Notes under the pieces: generated by a model | What the model was told of the DNA's origin: nothing | Database searches by the model: none | Seen by the model: the letters and a program-made list of their open reading frames with translations, nothing else | Program-made: the position numbers and the translations under genes | Source: Rhynchopus euleeides | Lineage: Eukaryota; Euglenozoa; Diplonemea; Diplonemida; Diplonemidae | NCBI GenBank assembly: GCA_963210315.1 | Contig: OY723315.1 | Span: forward strand, 62,001-126,000 | Direction of reading: 5' to 3' | Length of the DNA stretch: 64,000 nucleotides | Part shown: piece by piece, positions 12,401 through 23,652 of the stretch | Layout: each line of letters starts with the position of its first letter | How positions within the stretch are numbered: position 1 is the first letter of the stretch

Positions 12401-13284
12401 AACCACCTTGCGAATGCGATTGGGTTTGCGGGCTTGCGGCCATGACATCTCGAAAGGGTCGTCGTGGGCCCGTGATCATGTTTCGGATTCGACTTGGTGG
12501 GCATCCGTGGCGAGGAACCACGTGTATGTGTGCGAGGAAGCAAGGAGATACCACACCAGGAGCCACACAGCACCAGGTCGACCTGGATCTGGTCGAGCTC
12601 AGGGGGAAGGAATCACAGTCACCAAAGTGATGTCACCACCGCCGGCCTCAACCACCAAACTGCAACCGCAGAGGTTCCACTATTCTCACAAGGGAAGGCG
12701 CCCTGGGATGCAGCAGTGATTTGTGTACAGCATCAAGAGGCACTGACCGCCTTGAACAGAGAGGTAGTGTACAGGTGGCGAGCAGTGGGAGGGCGTGCTG
12801 TGTCCTTCCACTTCCCCATCTACCTCCATTCGTTCACCGTTGTTGATAGCGATTTTTTCGCCATTTTTTCGAATCGTATGCATCGGTCAGGCAGAGTGAA
12901 TCAAAATAGCGCAAAAATCACACCAAAATCTGTGTCTGAGGCACAGAAATCGTGCAAAAAATCACCCAAAAAAAGTGCAAAAAAACCAAAATAGGATTTC
13001 GAAAATCGGCCAAAATACCCCCAAAATAGAGCCACACCTGCTCCGGGGCAACACACACGTGAATTTCTTGTTCACACACACACGCACACGGTAAGACTTT
13101 TGTTGAGTGTGCAAAAGGGGCTGCACCGATCGAACTTCCTGACACCTCCATACACATCAGCGCAACCCCGTTTCCTTCCTGCGGCAGGGGGTGGGTGTTG
13201 AGAAGTAACGCAACCGGAACACAGCGCACTCCCTCTAGAACCCTCTGTTCATTCCTTTGAGTCCGCTAGAGGCTGGCCTGCCAT
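12401..13284. other. Gene-free spacer with A-rich patch
   Basis: Mixed-composition sequence without a supportable gene. About 12890-13030 is A-rich with repeated AAAATC / CAAAAAAATCACC words resembling the right edge of the window (63920-64000). A short CACACGCACACG run lies near 13075. The 3' end of the next gene starts at 13285. Confidence 0.5.
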
Positions 13285-13959
13285 TCATTCGTTGATGATG
13301 ACGTTGCACGGCCTCAGCGACATTTTGTTGTGCGGGGGGGGGAACTGGATGACCAGCCGGTTGTTGTTTGTCCGCTCCACCAGACGCCCCTTCACGTTGT
13401 GCAGCGACGGCGCCAGCCGCACGTCGTGCGCCGTGACCCAGGACCCGGGGAAGACGAACGTCACCTTCCGCTGGGCGGGGGCGGAGGAGGTGTCGCCATC
13501 GGAGTGCTCCATCGACCCCTGTGTGCTCTCGCCTTCAGACGCAGGCCCCTCGGGGTGGAAAGGTGAGCCGCACTCCCCCAGCGACTGGCTGGACAGGTCG
13601 GGCGAGGTGGTGGAGGCGGCAGGGGATGCGAGGGGCGTGGCCCACCCGTCGAAGTTCTCGTTGGCCTTCTTCACGCGCTGCTTCTGCGCCTGCTTGCGCG
13701 TCTTCCCCGCCTCGTTTGCGAGCCACTCGCGGCTCAGCTTGCGCTGCAGGTCGCCATATGTCCTGCACTCCTCACTCACCTCGTAGAAAAACCGCAGCCC
13801 GCTGCGCACAATGTCCCGAACCAGTCCGTTGACGACACCCTCACACATCGCCTTGTTCTGCTTCGCCCCGTACCGGCATGTCCCAGTGCGGAATGTGGGC
13901 ATGTCCTCCAGCTCGCTCAGCCACTCCCGCACCGCCTTGCAGAACTGGTTCTCCTGCAT
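13285..13959 (-). CDS. Unknown protein with C-terminal NGR/RPxN-like module
   Basis: Predicted 224-residue protein, not assigned to a named family. The start is taken at the ATG at 13959 (MQENQFCKAVREWL), immediately preceded by AG; that AG may be a splice acceptor, so an upstream exon or 5'-UTR intron is possible. The frame stays open to 14187, but that extension is low-complexity proline/arginine. Residues 1-110 are helical and charged, with CRYGAKQNKAMCEGVV and a basic segment KTRKQAQKQRVKKAN. A Ser/Pro-rich linker follows. The last 50 residues (HDVRLAPSLHNVKGRLVERT ... NRLVIQF ... SLRPCNVI) fit a small beta-barrel pattern seen in many algal and protist proteins, where a VxL..L.G..G segment is followed by R.xV.(L/F) and LRPxN(L/V). 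That likeness is by eye only. It is the leftmost gene of the minus-strand block. Confidence 0.6.
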   Translation of the reverse strand: MQENQFCKAVREWLSELEDMPTFRTGTCRYGAKQNKAMCEGVVNGLVRDIVRSGLRFFYEVSEECRTYGDLQRKLSREWLANEAGKTRKQAQKQRVKKANENFDGWATPLASPAASTTSPDLSSQSLGECGSPFHPEGPASEGESTQGSMEHSDGDTSSAPAQRKVTFVFPGSWVTAHDVRLAPSLHNVKGRLVERTNNNRLVIQFPPPHNKMSLRPCNVIINE

Positions 13960-14761
13960 CTTAGCGGAGGGGTGTGGGGGGTGGCGAAAGAGGGGTGGGG
14001 TGGGGGAGAGTGGATGGGGGGGAGCAGGCCTGGGCGGGGAACGAGCCCTTTTTCCAGGTTTTTTGGGTCGGGGAACCAGGTTTTTTCTAAGAATTTTTAC
14101 AAGGGATTTTTTGCTCGCCCCCCCACAGTTTCCAGGCGCGTGCCCGTCAGGCGGGACTTTTTCTCTGATTTCTCTCCGCGTCATCATGTGACAGCTCTCG
14201 AGTGATGCCCAGATGCTTGCGGCAGAGAGTGCCCCTCATGCGCGTTACAGCTGAAAATGAATGAGGATCACCTGGCGCTCGTTCTCATCGGGGGTTGTGC
14301 TCCGCAGGGACTCAATACACCTTGGCACTCTCGCAGGGCTGGACATGCCAGCAGCTGGAGGACAGTTACAAAGCTGCCACTCCCCGACGCCACCCACCTG
14401 CTGGCCCCTTCAGGTCTGAAAGCCCAAAAGCTCCCGGGGATTTTTGCAATGGTGCGCACCATATTCAGCGCAGTAGGGTGATCTCTCCGATTTTCCAAAA
14501 CTGCTGGTTTACTGGTTTGGGGAACGGTCGCCGGCAGACCGTTGAAATGCCCGTGTTAGCAAGGCACACTCACGTTTCAGGGAGCGTGTCGCGTGTCACG
14601 CATGTCGCGAACGCGGCAAGTGTACCTCCCAGGTGGGGAAGCCCGACCTCCTGTCCGATGCCAGTCAGGCTTCGAAGAAGCGCTTCATGGATGCGGCGCT
14701 GACCTCCTACGCTGCACTGTACCCGGGGAAGTGAGATAGATGGACGGGCACACGCTACATT
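13960..14761. other. Spacer upstream of the 13.3-kb gene
   Basis: G-rich spacer. A segment near 14080-14115 (CTAAGAATTTTTACAAGGG) is present in inverted form near 15145-15175. No gene seen in 14200-14760. Confidence 0.45.
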
Positions 14762-14813
14762 GGGGGTCTGGGGGGCGGAGCCCCCCAGCCGCCGGAGGCC
14801 ACGGTAGCGAACA
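14762..14813 (-). repeat. GC-hairpin dispersed repeat, copy 5
   Basis: Reverse-complement copy of the family core; the hairpin centre GGGGGGCGGAGCCCCCC is perfect. It forms a dimer with the copy 170 bp to the right, the same spacing as the pair inside the hAT-like element. Confidence 0.9.
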
Positions 14814-14931
14814 TCTGTTCGTGTGGGCGTACAGATTCTGTGCGATTTGGCTGCGTCCTCAGAGGCGACTGGAGTGGTTGGACCCCGACCTGGTGGGATT
14901 CGAAGGACTTGAGTACGAGACGTACGCCACA

Positions 14932-14984
14932 GGGGGGTCTGGGGGGCGGAGCCCCCCAGCCGCCGGAGGCCACGGTAGTGAACG
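14932..14984 (-). repeat. GC-hairpin dispersed repeat, copy 6
   Basis: Reverse-complement core ending in GTAGTGAACGTCTGG. The sequence between copies 5 and 6 (ATTCTGTGCG..TTGGCTGCGTCCTC) is a diverged version of the inter-hairpin spacer at 8803-8920, so the dimer was copied as a unit. Confidence 0.88.
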
Positions 14985-15760
14985 TCTGGCTCTCCAGTTG
15001 GCCAGCAAGGCGAACGGTACGTGGGACAGACTTCCCTTCCATCCTTGTCCGCGCCCTGTCGACTGGGGAAAACTTAGAAAAAGCTATTTCCTCTGCGAAA
15101 CAACCTTAGAAAAAAATTCCCCTAACAAAATTCTTAGAAAAAAACTTTTTTCCCCTTACAAAAATTCTTAGAAAAAAAGTTCAGAATCCTGAAAGTGGGG
15201 AACAAGCCCCCCAGTTAGGAACAGCCCTGGGGGGGAGGGGCTAAAGAATTCCCGGACTCTGAACCCCGCAGTGGTGGCGGCGGCCGGGTGAAGGGGGGAC
15301 AGCAAAAAAGGGTGTGGTGGTGTGTGGATCTCTGTGTACGTGGGGGGGGAGAAGGGGGGGTGGGGGTGTAGGTGGGGTGGGGATCTGTGTTGTGGAGGTT
15401 GGGTGGAAACTGGTTGGGCACGGGCACACTGCTTCTTCGGGGCAGCATGGGCAAAAGGCACGGGGAGGTGGGATGGGGTTTTGGCGCCCCTACCGCGTCC
15501 TTACTCTCGGAACTCACAGGCGAGTGAACGCGGTTGTTTGCAACACTACTGGGGGAGATACTAACCCGCGGCGGGCGCCACGTGGTGGGTACAAAAGGTA
15601 CAATCGGGTACGGCAGCAGCTGCAGCCCCGCAGGGTGGCGCTGCAGGCACTGCCCACCCAGTGATGAGAAGCACGGTGGCCAGGGTCCTCACGGGCAACA
15701 GAAACACAGGGGTGGCACGCACAAAGTCTCGGATGGTGGGCACAGCCCCAAGAAACCGCC
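14985..15760. other. Spacer with CTTAGAAAAA repeats
   Basis: 15070-15180 carries four imperfect CTTAGAAAAA(A) words separated by about 25-35 bp. Similar A-rich sequence follows the GC-hairpin copy at 54967, and an inverted version lies at 14080. 15200-15400 is G-rich. No gene seen. Confidence 0.5.
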
Positions 15761-18700
15761 TCAGTCGAGGAAGTCTTCGTAGGTGCCCAGGGTGCAGGTC
15801 AGCGACTGCACAGCTGTCTCGAGGGACAGGCGGGGCGACGGCGGCGCGCTGCCCTGCCGCCTGCCGCTGCTCACGCTGCGACGCTGTGACGACGCCGTGC
15901 CCTTCATGTAAGGGGGCCCGACATCTGCATCCAGGTCCAGCGTGACGCGCACCTGTGAAGGGGACGCGCTGTGCTGCTCGCTGGCATGCAGCGCACGCTT
16001 GGGACGCCGCCTCTGGTCAGCACGGCTGAGCTGCTGCGTCTGCAGGCAAAGGGTGTATGTGTGAGACATGATTTTTTGGACCATCAAACGAGATGGCGAA
16101 CATCCCCCTCCCAGCAGACAACCATCAGAATTCCACAGAGTCGGCATGGGGGCATACCATGTGGTGCAGCTGCTTGTCCTTCAGGGTCAGCGCCTGCTGC
16201 ATTTCCTTCTCGCGCCGCCGGGCGATGTCGTCTTTGCGGTTGTGCGTCACCTCGCGCTCCCGCGGCAGCATGTGTGCCGCATCGCGCGGCTGGCGCGGCG
16301 CATGCGAGACGGAGCCCAGGAGCTGCAGCTTGTGCTCCTGCTCCTTGAGCTGCGTTGCCCGCAGCTCGAGGCGGCGCCCTGTGGTGTCGAGAGTCTCCTC
16401 CCTGCAGGTGATGGCGTGCTCCCTGTCATCCAGCAGCAGGGCGCGCTTGCGGACTGTCTCCAGCAGGGCACGCATCTCGTCGCTGCGCTGCCGCAGCTCA
16501 GCCTCCCTCTCCACCGCAGCAGTGTAGTGCGCCTCACGCCTGTCCAGGTCACGCGTGGCGACCTGCAGCTCGTCCTCACGGAACTTGAGGTTCTCCTCCT
16601 GGTCCGTCAACATCTGCGAGCGGCGGATCGACTCACTCGCGCTCTGCCGGGTCTGTGGGACGTGGTGTGTGGGCAATACATGATCAGGTCGATGCCAGCT
16701 CGCGAACCCGTCGTTGCCAAAGGTGGCGATGTATGGTGCAACCTGAGCTTGTCGTGTGTGGCGGGTGTGTGCATACCAGGATCTCGCGTTCCTCCACATC
16801 CGCCTCCCTCCGGACGAACTCCTCCTCGCGTTTTGCGAACTCCTCAAGTGAGACGCGGCGCTTCTGTGTAATGTAGTGTAGTGTAGTGTAGTGTAGCGTA
16901 GTGCAGCATGCTACCCACAACGAGACACACCTGCATGGCATTCTCCTGCTCGTCGAGGCGCCCTGTGCGATCCAGCAGCTCCTCTTCCGTGGTGGTCAGC
17001 TCCTTGACTTGTGCATCCAGCCCCAGGGCCCGCAGCTCCAGCGACGCCTCCTTCGCAGCGATGTCCGAATCCGCCTGCCGCAGCTGCTCCAGCCGCTCCG
17101 CCTGCTTCGCCCGCAGCGCATCCACACCCTCCGCAGCCTCCAACTCCTTCAGGCGCTGCAGGCTCTCCGCATGCGCCAGCTCCCCGGCCTGCACCGCCTC
17201 TTCCCGCTGGTCCAGCTCCGCCTTGGCGGCAGCCAGGCGCACCGCCTCATCGGCAAGCCCCTTCGGCGTGTCGGCGAGGGCAGCCAGCTCCTCCTCGCGC
17301 TGCCGCAGGTCGGTGCGGAGGGCCTCCAGCTCGAGGGCCTGCTGCTGCACCACAGCCTCCTTCTCCGCGAGGGTATCCTGCTGCTCGCGCGCCTGCTGCA
17401 GGTCGTGCGCCTCGCTCTTCTGCTTCGTCTCCAGGTGCTCGATATGCGCCAGCCTGTCATCCGTCTGGACCTTCTCCTGCGTCAGCAGGTTGTTCGCCAC
17501 CTGCAACTCCGTCTTCTGCTCCACAAGCGTGCTCCGCTCCTCCTCCAGCACGTCACGCAGGCGCTCCAACGCCTCCACCTGCTTGGCAAGCCCCCCGAGC
17601 TGCGTCTCCTTGTCCGCCAGACTGCTCCGCAGCTCCGCACCTGCCGCCACCTCATCGGCAAACTTCTCCCGCAGCTCATCCAGCGCCGCGCTGTCACCAC
17701 CCCCTGCTGCGGGCTGCGCTGGCTCCGCCTCTGCCGTGAGGCGCTGCTTCTCCAGCTCCAGCGTCTGGATCTTGAGCTCCTCCTCCCTGCAGGACAGGGC
17801 GGCCTCCTTGTCTGCCAGCTCCTGCTCCTTGTCGCGGATGCGCTGCGTCTGGTTCGCCATCTGCTGCTGCGTTGCGCTGAGGCGCTTCTGCTGCTCGGCC
17901 TCCTTGCGGGTCGCCTTCGAGTTGCTGCGCGGCTTCCCCTGCTGCCCGTCCTGCGCCTCGCGGTACTGCAGCAGCTCCTCCCGCTCCTCCAGCTCCGCCC
18001 CGCGCACCTTCACCTCCTCCTCGCGTGCGGCGATGAGCCCCGTCTGGTAGTCGAGCTTCTCCTGCAGCTGCAACAGCTCCTGCTCCCGCTCCACGAGGCG
18101 GGCATCCTGCTGCGGCGGCGACACGGGCTCCCCCTGGCGCTCCTGCTTCTCGATGGTGCGCTCCTCCCCCTTGGTGTCCCGCACGGTGTTGAGGCGCTCC
18201 TCCGCCTCGCGCAGGCGTGAGGACATGAGCTCCTCCTGCATGCGGAGCTCCTCGTCCTTCTCCTGCACCTGCACCCCCAGCTGCGCCACCTCCAGCTGCA
18301 GCGTCTCGTTGGTGTCGCGCAGCGCCTGTATGGCGTCATCCGGTGAGCCCTGCCCTGCGGCAAGCTGCTGCTCCAGCATGTTGACGCTGCCCTGCAGCTC
18401 CTCGCAGCGTTCGTTGGACTGCGAGAGCGCCAGCTCTGTGTCGGAGGCAGCCTCGACAAGCTCCTCGATGCGTGCGTTGAGCATGCTCGTCTCCGACTGG
18501 AGGTGCTGCAGCTCCTCGTCCTTCTGGTCGATCTCGATCTGCAGGGCGGAGGGTTCCTCCGTCGACGCGCCCTGGCGCAGCGCCTGCAGCTCGCTCTGCG
18601 CCTCCTCCAGCAGCAGCTCCTTTGCATCCAGGCTGCGCTGCACCTGGTCCAGCTCGAGCTTGACGGGGGTGACGGCCTCGAGGACGGCTTCGCCAACTGA

Positions 18701-20595
18701 CTGCGCATCGGAGGGTGCGTTGCGCGCCTCCTTCAGCGAGCGCACCAGTTCCTTGTGCTCGGCCTGCATCTCCTCAAACTTCAGCTTGCATTGGTTCAGC
18801 TGCTCGCGCTGCTTTGCAATAACCTCCTTCAGCTCCGCGATGCCGGCATCGGCGTCGCCGGTGTCGATGTCTGACACCTCTGCTTCAGGCTCTGCTTCTG
18901 CCTCTGGCTCTGGCTCCGGTTCTGGCTCGGACTCAGTGGCCCCCTGGTCCTGCTCCGCAGCGGGGCCTGGCGCTGCCTCAGCCTCAGCCACCTCCGCAGG
19001 GCTCAACGTCTCGGGCTGGTGGCGTGCCGTGTTCTCCGCCTGCTCCTCAAAGGCGCCCTCCCCGTCGGGGCTGTCCTCCTCGTCCTCTTCGCTCTCGGGC
19101 TCCTCGCCCCACTTGCGCGTCAGCGCCTTCAGCATCGCCGCACCATCCCCTTGGTACGTCTTCTCCAGCAGCACTTTGACCACCTGCAGTGGGTGCGGGG
19201 GTGTGGGTGCGATCGCCACCAGCCCCACATCACACAACAGCCCTCGAGGCGTGGAAGCTTCCCACACCCCCCCCGCCCTACACCCAGCACCTGATGGCAT
19301 ACCTGCAGCTTCGGCGGGTCGTGCTTCTTGTAGTATTTGCTGATGACGTGGAGGTACTCCTCCTGTGACCGCATGGCCTTGGGCGAGGAGTGCTGTGTGG
19401 AGGTTGGCGAGGGTGCCTGGGCAGGCGACCCGCTGTCGCGCGCCTGCTGCATGTCCTGCTCCGTCGGCTCGGGGCCGTAGCGCTCCACGAGGGCTGCCAG
19501 CAGCTCCTGCGGGGTGCGGCCCGGCTTGGCGATGATCGCATCCACCTGGTTCACCTTCTCGGGGCTGTAGTATTCGTAGAACCGCACCACACGGGCGTGC
19601 AGCTCGTCCCTCCCCTCACGCGGCGTAGCAGGCGCCGACCCCTCCGCAGACTCCGCCCCTCCACCCTCAGGCTCGGGCTCAGGGCCGTAGCGCTCCACCA
19701 GCCTCTGCATCAGCTCGTCAGGGTCATACTTCTGCAGCAGGCTGTCCACGTTGCCCACCTTGGCAGGCTCGTGGTGTTGGTAGAAACGCATCACACGCGC
19801 ACGGGCCTCACTGTCCACCTCCCGCGGCGACCGGGGCGACGGGGGTGTGGGGGACGGCGATGGTGATGCCGCTGGCGATGGCGACTGCGCAGGCGAAGCC
19901 GCGGGCGAGGCACCCGGGGCTGTGTCCAGCAGGTCGCCCTTCTGCGGCTCTGCCCCGTACTTTGCAACGAGGCGGGTCATGAGCCCCTCTGGGTCGCCGC
20001 CGTGCTTCTGCAGGATGGCGTCCACACCCTGCAGCTTGGAGGGCTCGTAGCACTCGTAGAAGGCAACCACCCTGGCACGGAAGGCGGGGTCGATGGGTCG
20101 GGGTGTCCTCGGTGTGCCCGGTGCTGGCGAGTCCTGCCGTGGTGTGCTGGCGATGGAGCTCTGTGAGGAGGCACGCCCCACAGGCATGCTCTCGCTGCGT
20201 GCAGGTGTGCTGCGGCCGGTGTCCCCTTCGCCACGGATGCATATGCGGAAGCGCACCTCGCCTTGGGACTTGCCTTTGCAGTCGAGCGACATGTTGTGGT
20301 CCAGGATCTCGTCCAGGCCCTTCATGTGCAGCACCTGCCCCAGGGGGAGCTCGCAGTTGCCCATCTCCTGCTTGCTGCTCAGGATGCGTATCTTCACCAC
20401 ATGCTGGTGGGGCGGCGCCGCCACTTCGAAGCTGTGGCGGAAATCGAACTTCGGATTCAGCGTCTTCTCCGCCTTCGGGCTCTTCCCGACCTCCTTCTCG
20501 TTGCACAGGATGACGACATGCGGCGTGCTTGTGCCGAAGGCCTTCACCTCCTTGAGGTTCACCGCCTCCACAATGCGCATGTCCACGCGGTGCAT
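15761..20595 (-). CDS. C2 domain, four KYGPEP repeats, long coiled coil
   Basis: Five exons: 20595-19303, 19183-16931, 16863-16777, 16652-16158 and 16039-15761. All introns are phase 0 and the protein is 1,468 residues. Residues 3-130 look like a C2 domain (MRIVEAVNLKEVKAFGTSTP ... VKIRILSS), which normally binds Ca2+/phospholipid or a protein partner. Four copies of a 45-residue module follow (about 172, 263, 330, 415), each with RVxxFYxxYxPxK, VDxxLxK and LVxRYGPEP; such modules occur in other protist proteins. The first intron lies inside the fourth module, and splicing restores it (KYYKKHDPPKLQ + VVKVLLEK), which supports the model. From about 530 to 1370 the protein is almost pure Glu/Gln/Leu-rich coiled coil, with a Ser/Arg-rich tail ending TYEDFLD. 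The start is the ATG just before the C2 domain. An AG at about 20640 may mark an upstream untranslated exon. I expect a cytoskeletal or flagellar scaffold, by inference only. Confidence 0.85.
16864..16930 (-). repeat. 67-bp intron built from TACAC pentamers
   Basis: Second intron of the C2/coiled-coil gene. On the coding strand it runs from donor GTGTGT to an acceptor preceded by CTACACTACACTACACTACA. About half of the intron is a pentanucleotide microsatellite that also provides the pyrimidine-rich tract. Confidence 0.8.
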
Positions 20596-21279
20596 CTTGG
20601 GTGCCTGCGGGCAGCGCCCTGCATACAGGCCGACCCTGCAGGGGTGGGGTGAGTTGGTTTGGCCTGTGCGAACACAGCCAGTGGCACGCTGAACAACACG
20701 TGGTGTGAACACAGGCAGCAGAGAGCCAAGCCCTCGGCAGCAGGCAGATGTGGTGGTGGGACATGCGTGTCAGACAGCAGCACATAAGACATGCCTGGGG
20801 AGATGAGGAGGTGCAAGGGGCGAGGCAGCATCTCCCACAGCCAAATGGGCCGGCGACCCCACCTGCCTTCGCCCTCTCCTGTTGCAGCACGGCAACAAAT
20901 AATAAACGCAACCGGCAAGAACGAGAGTCCGAAGTACAATCAGGTTAGGAACGGTTAGGACGCCCGCCCAGAGTGCACGCCAGGACGCCCGGTCACGTCA
21001 GGCGGGTCCGTGCGAGAGGTAAGGGCCCAAGAGAGGGGAGGGGGTGTTGTTTGCAGTTCGTTCTGGTGTAAGGTTGGCATGCCCTGCAAGTCGCTCTTTC
21101 AAATGAGACTCGCGACGACACCAGCACATCCCAGCCACACCCCAGGGCTGGGTTCGAGGCGTGGGGCTCCCTGAGCGAGCAGAAAGCACCACCGTTTAAT
21201 TTTGCAACAGACCCCTCGGCAGGCATCTAACCTAAGATGCGGGGTGCCTGCCTTGGCAGCAGGCGCTGTGCGCAGGCAT
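20596..21279. other. Spacer between kinase and coiled-coil genes
   Basis: About 0.68 kb. It includes the candidate 3' splice site near 20640 (CCCTGCAG on the minus strand) upstream of the coiled-coil gene. No separate gene or RNA recognised. Confidence 0.45.
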
Positions 21280-22805
21280 CTAGAACCGCACAGACTCCGC
21301 ATCGACGGACGACAGATGCACATAACAGGTTGTTCCGAACCCCTTTATAGACTCCAGCACGAGATCCCCACCGAGATACCGTGCGTAGGTGCGTGCGCTC
21401 GGCAGGCCTGTGTGCGACGTTGTGAGCGCACCCAGGTCGCTCTCATGCTCGCGGAACAGCCAGTCACGGAGGAAGTCCCCTTCCGGGGGGTCCTGCACAG
21501 CCTCCGCCATCTTGCTGAGAATCTCGACGTTCTTCTCCTGAATCACCTCCGTGACGCGCCTGTGCGTCAGCTGCTTGGTGAGCTGGGAGGGGATGTCCAG
21601 CGACCCGGTGTCGCACTTCTGCCGCCCACCCCACTGCCACGCGGTGTCCAGCGCGTTGTCGCCGAACCCACCCGCCTGGTCGCACACCTTGATGATGGCG
21701 CCGTAGGCCTGCACTGGGCAGATCTTGATGCGGATGGGGGGGATCTCCTCCTGCTCGTGGAACATGGCCCACTTCACCTGGTGCCGCATCGCGTTCTTCA
21801 GCAGCTCGACACAGAGGTACTCCAGGTGGTCAGGGATGTACGTCAGCGTGGTGTCCAGCACGCCTGAGAACTGCACCTCAGGATGCCGCCCGAAGCGGTC
21901 GTTGCAGATGTTCGACACGACACCAGCGGCGCGCGTCACCACCTCGAGTGGCGAACACTTCTGGTCGAACACACCTACGCAGTTGGGGTTGGGCTGGCCA
22001 CCCGATGCAACGGTCTCATACGCCTGATACAGCTTGACCTGGTGGGCAATGAGCACACGCCGGCTGAGCCGCGCCCGCATGAACCCATTCATGAATGCGT
22101 CCTGTGGGTTGGGGTGTGGTGGTGCCGTGCATGGGTGCGCTTGAGCGTGCCAAATGAGGGTTGCAAAAGGTTGTCTCCTCTCGGCTGCTAAGGTGGCATA
22201 CCAGCTCCGAGTCGTCGATGCCGAGCTGCTGCAGCTTCACCTCTGCGATCCCGGTTGAGAGGGTTTTGTAGACGTTTTTGTGGATTTGCGACAGGTGCAA
22301 CACGTAGCTCAAGTATTCCTTTGCGTCTGCATAGGTGGCAACCACGGGAACCACGCGGAGGCGCTCGAAGGTGTGCAGGTATGTCAGCATCACCTCCAGC
22401 AAGTAGGGGTTGACGGATGCGATGTACGGCAGGTGGTAGAACATCATCACAGCGTGCGCCAGGCGGACTGGCAGCTCGCGCTGCAGGAACTGTGTTGCCA
22501 GAATCACTTTCTGTTTGTGGTGTGGAAGCATGGCAATCGCATCGCTGACATAAAAGACGATGCAAACCGTCGCCGGCAGGCGGAACACACCCACGTCATA
22601 CCCGCTCTGTGATGTTGCTCCCGAACTCGAGGGCGTACTTGAGCGTCATCTCCTTCAAGGGCATGGCAGCATATTGCTCGACATGCGGGTTGTCCAGCAC
22701 AGACAGGCCCTCAGAGCAGGCACGCCTCTGCACCTGCCTGCCGCATGTCTGTGCAGGGCACACATGTGCCGCACCCACACGCAGCACCGCAGCTGCCCGC
22801 CGCAT
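21280..22805 (-). CDS. Mitochondrial PDK/BCKDK-family protein kinase
   Basis: Three exons: 22805-22602, 22510-22202 and 22101-21280; both introns are phase 0; 444 residues. Members of this family phosphorylate the E1 subunit of pyruvate or branched-chain 2-oxoacid dehydrogenase in the mitochondrial matrix. The N-terminus (MRRAAAVLRVGAAH) is Arg/Ala-rich like a targeting peptide. Family landmarks in order: FLQRELPVRLAHAV, FMRARLSRRVLIAHQ, the N-box ELLKNAMR, the G1-like CDQAGGFGD, then GLPSARTYARYLGGDL and GFGTTCYVHL. The ending DAESVRF resembles BCKDK more than PDK. The acceptor chosen for intron 1 gives the family spacing between GSNITER and FLQRELPVR; the nearer AG breaks the frame. Oddity: the usual GFG(F/Y)GLP box is reduced to HTGLP and is preceded by a long insertion of about 75 residues. 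Activity is therefore uncertain, although the fold assignment is firm. Confidence 0.9.
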
Positions 22806-23544
22806 GAGCCGTGAGCAGGCCCAGACCTGGTGGTGACGACGGTCATGTGTGTGTGTGTGTGTGTGGCAGCGGAGACAAGCCCAGGAGAAACAAGAGGGGT
22901 GGGTGCGGGTGTGGTGTTGTGGGGGAGGGAGGCATCCGCCGTTTCAGTTCTGTCCACAGCGAGGGGGGCACACTCGCCCAGTTGCTGCTGCTGCCCGGAT
23001 TTTTTTCTGTCTCGTTTTCTTGCTCTGTGCGCTTCGGCGGGCTTCGCTTTTGTTTTCCGATTCGTGGAATGGCACACTGACACGACTCATCACAAGATGA
23101 ACACAGCCACATGGCAATTTCGACAGACCCACGACCGCTGCGGCTCAACCCTGCAGTGCACAGAACCTTTGCCCAAGAACACTCAAAGGCCCCGAGGGGA
23201 CTGAGCAGCTCGGCTTCAACAAAAACATATAGTACCACCCCCTCCCCCCCGTGTGTGCGCCTCTGGCCAGGCAGGCTCACACATGTTTTCCGCTGGATTC
23301 TAACCCAGCTTTCCCCCCCCCCAACCAACAATTCACAAACGGACCAGAAGAAACCCCCACCCGCAACACACACAACCTGGGACCAACCCTCCCCCCCCTA
23401 CACTCGCTTGAGATAGCTCGACTAGTCACGTTGGGCGTCTCTGCCATATCCCCCTGTTTTTTTGAACAATTTTTTGAACGAATTCTGTGGCGCTGCTGCC
23501 TGGGGTCTGTGGGGGGGTTGGGGAGGGTTCGCAAAGCAGATAAA
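22806..23544. other. Upstream region of the kinase gene
   Basis: Contains a (GT)n run at about 22846-22863 and C-tracts near 23247 and 23325. No TATA-like box is obvious close to the kinase start. No gene seen; the frames here are short and compositionally biased. Confidence 0.45.
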
Positions 23545-23652
23545 GGGGGTCTTCGCTACAGGGTGATCGTCAGTGCATTTTGGCGCATTTCCTGTTGAAT
23601 TGGCTGAAAACTGACGAAGTTTGTCGAAGTTTGTCGACCAGCGAAGACCCCC
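23545..23652 (-). mobile_element. MITE, GGGGGTCTTCGCT family, intact copy (108 bp)
   Basis: The ends are inverted: GGGGGTCTTCGCTAC at 23545 and AGCGAAGACCCCC ending at 23652. It is flanked by AAA on both sides (23542-23544 and 23653-23655), consistent with a 3-bp target duplication. Internal words GACAAACTTCGACAAAC and TTTTCAGCC...TTCAACAGGAAATG align with the copies at 51131 and 56382 in opposite orientation. This copy serves as the unoccupied reference for the nested insertion at 56433. It has no coding capacity. Confidence 0.88.

Noticed and set aside
14880..14930. tRNA-like GGATTCGAAGG inside the GC-hairpin spacer
   Set aside because: No cloverleaf could be drawn and the other copies lack it.
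16901..19343. Long plus-strand frames rich in Leu/Gln or Ser
   Set aside because: Antisense shadows of the coiled-coil exon; composition reflects reversed GAG/CAG codons.
20596..20712. N-terminal extension of the C2 protein to 20712
   Set aside because: The codon at 20712 is GTG and the extension crosses a likely splice acceptor near 20640; the C2 domain starts right after the ATG at 20595.
22512..22594. Kinase exon 2 beginning at the AG near 22545 (giving SDAIAMLPHHKQ)
   Set aside because: That join breaks the frame from exon 1 and would add residues where family members have none; the AG before 22510 fits both frame and spacing.
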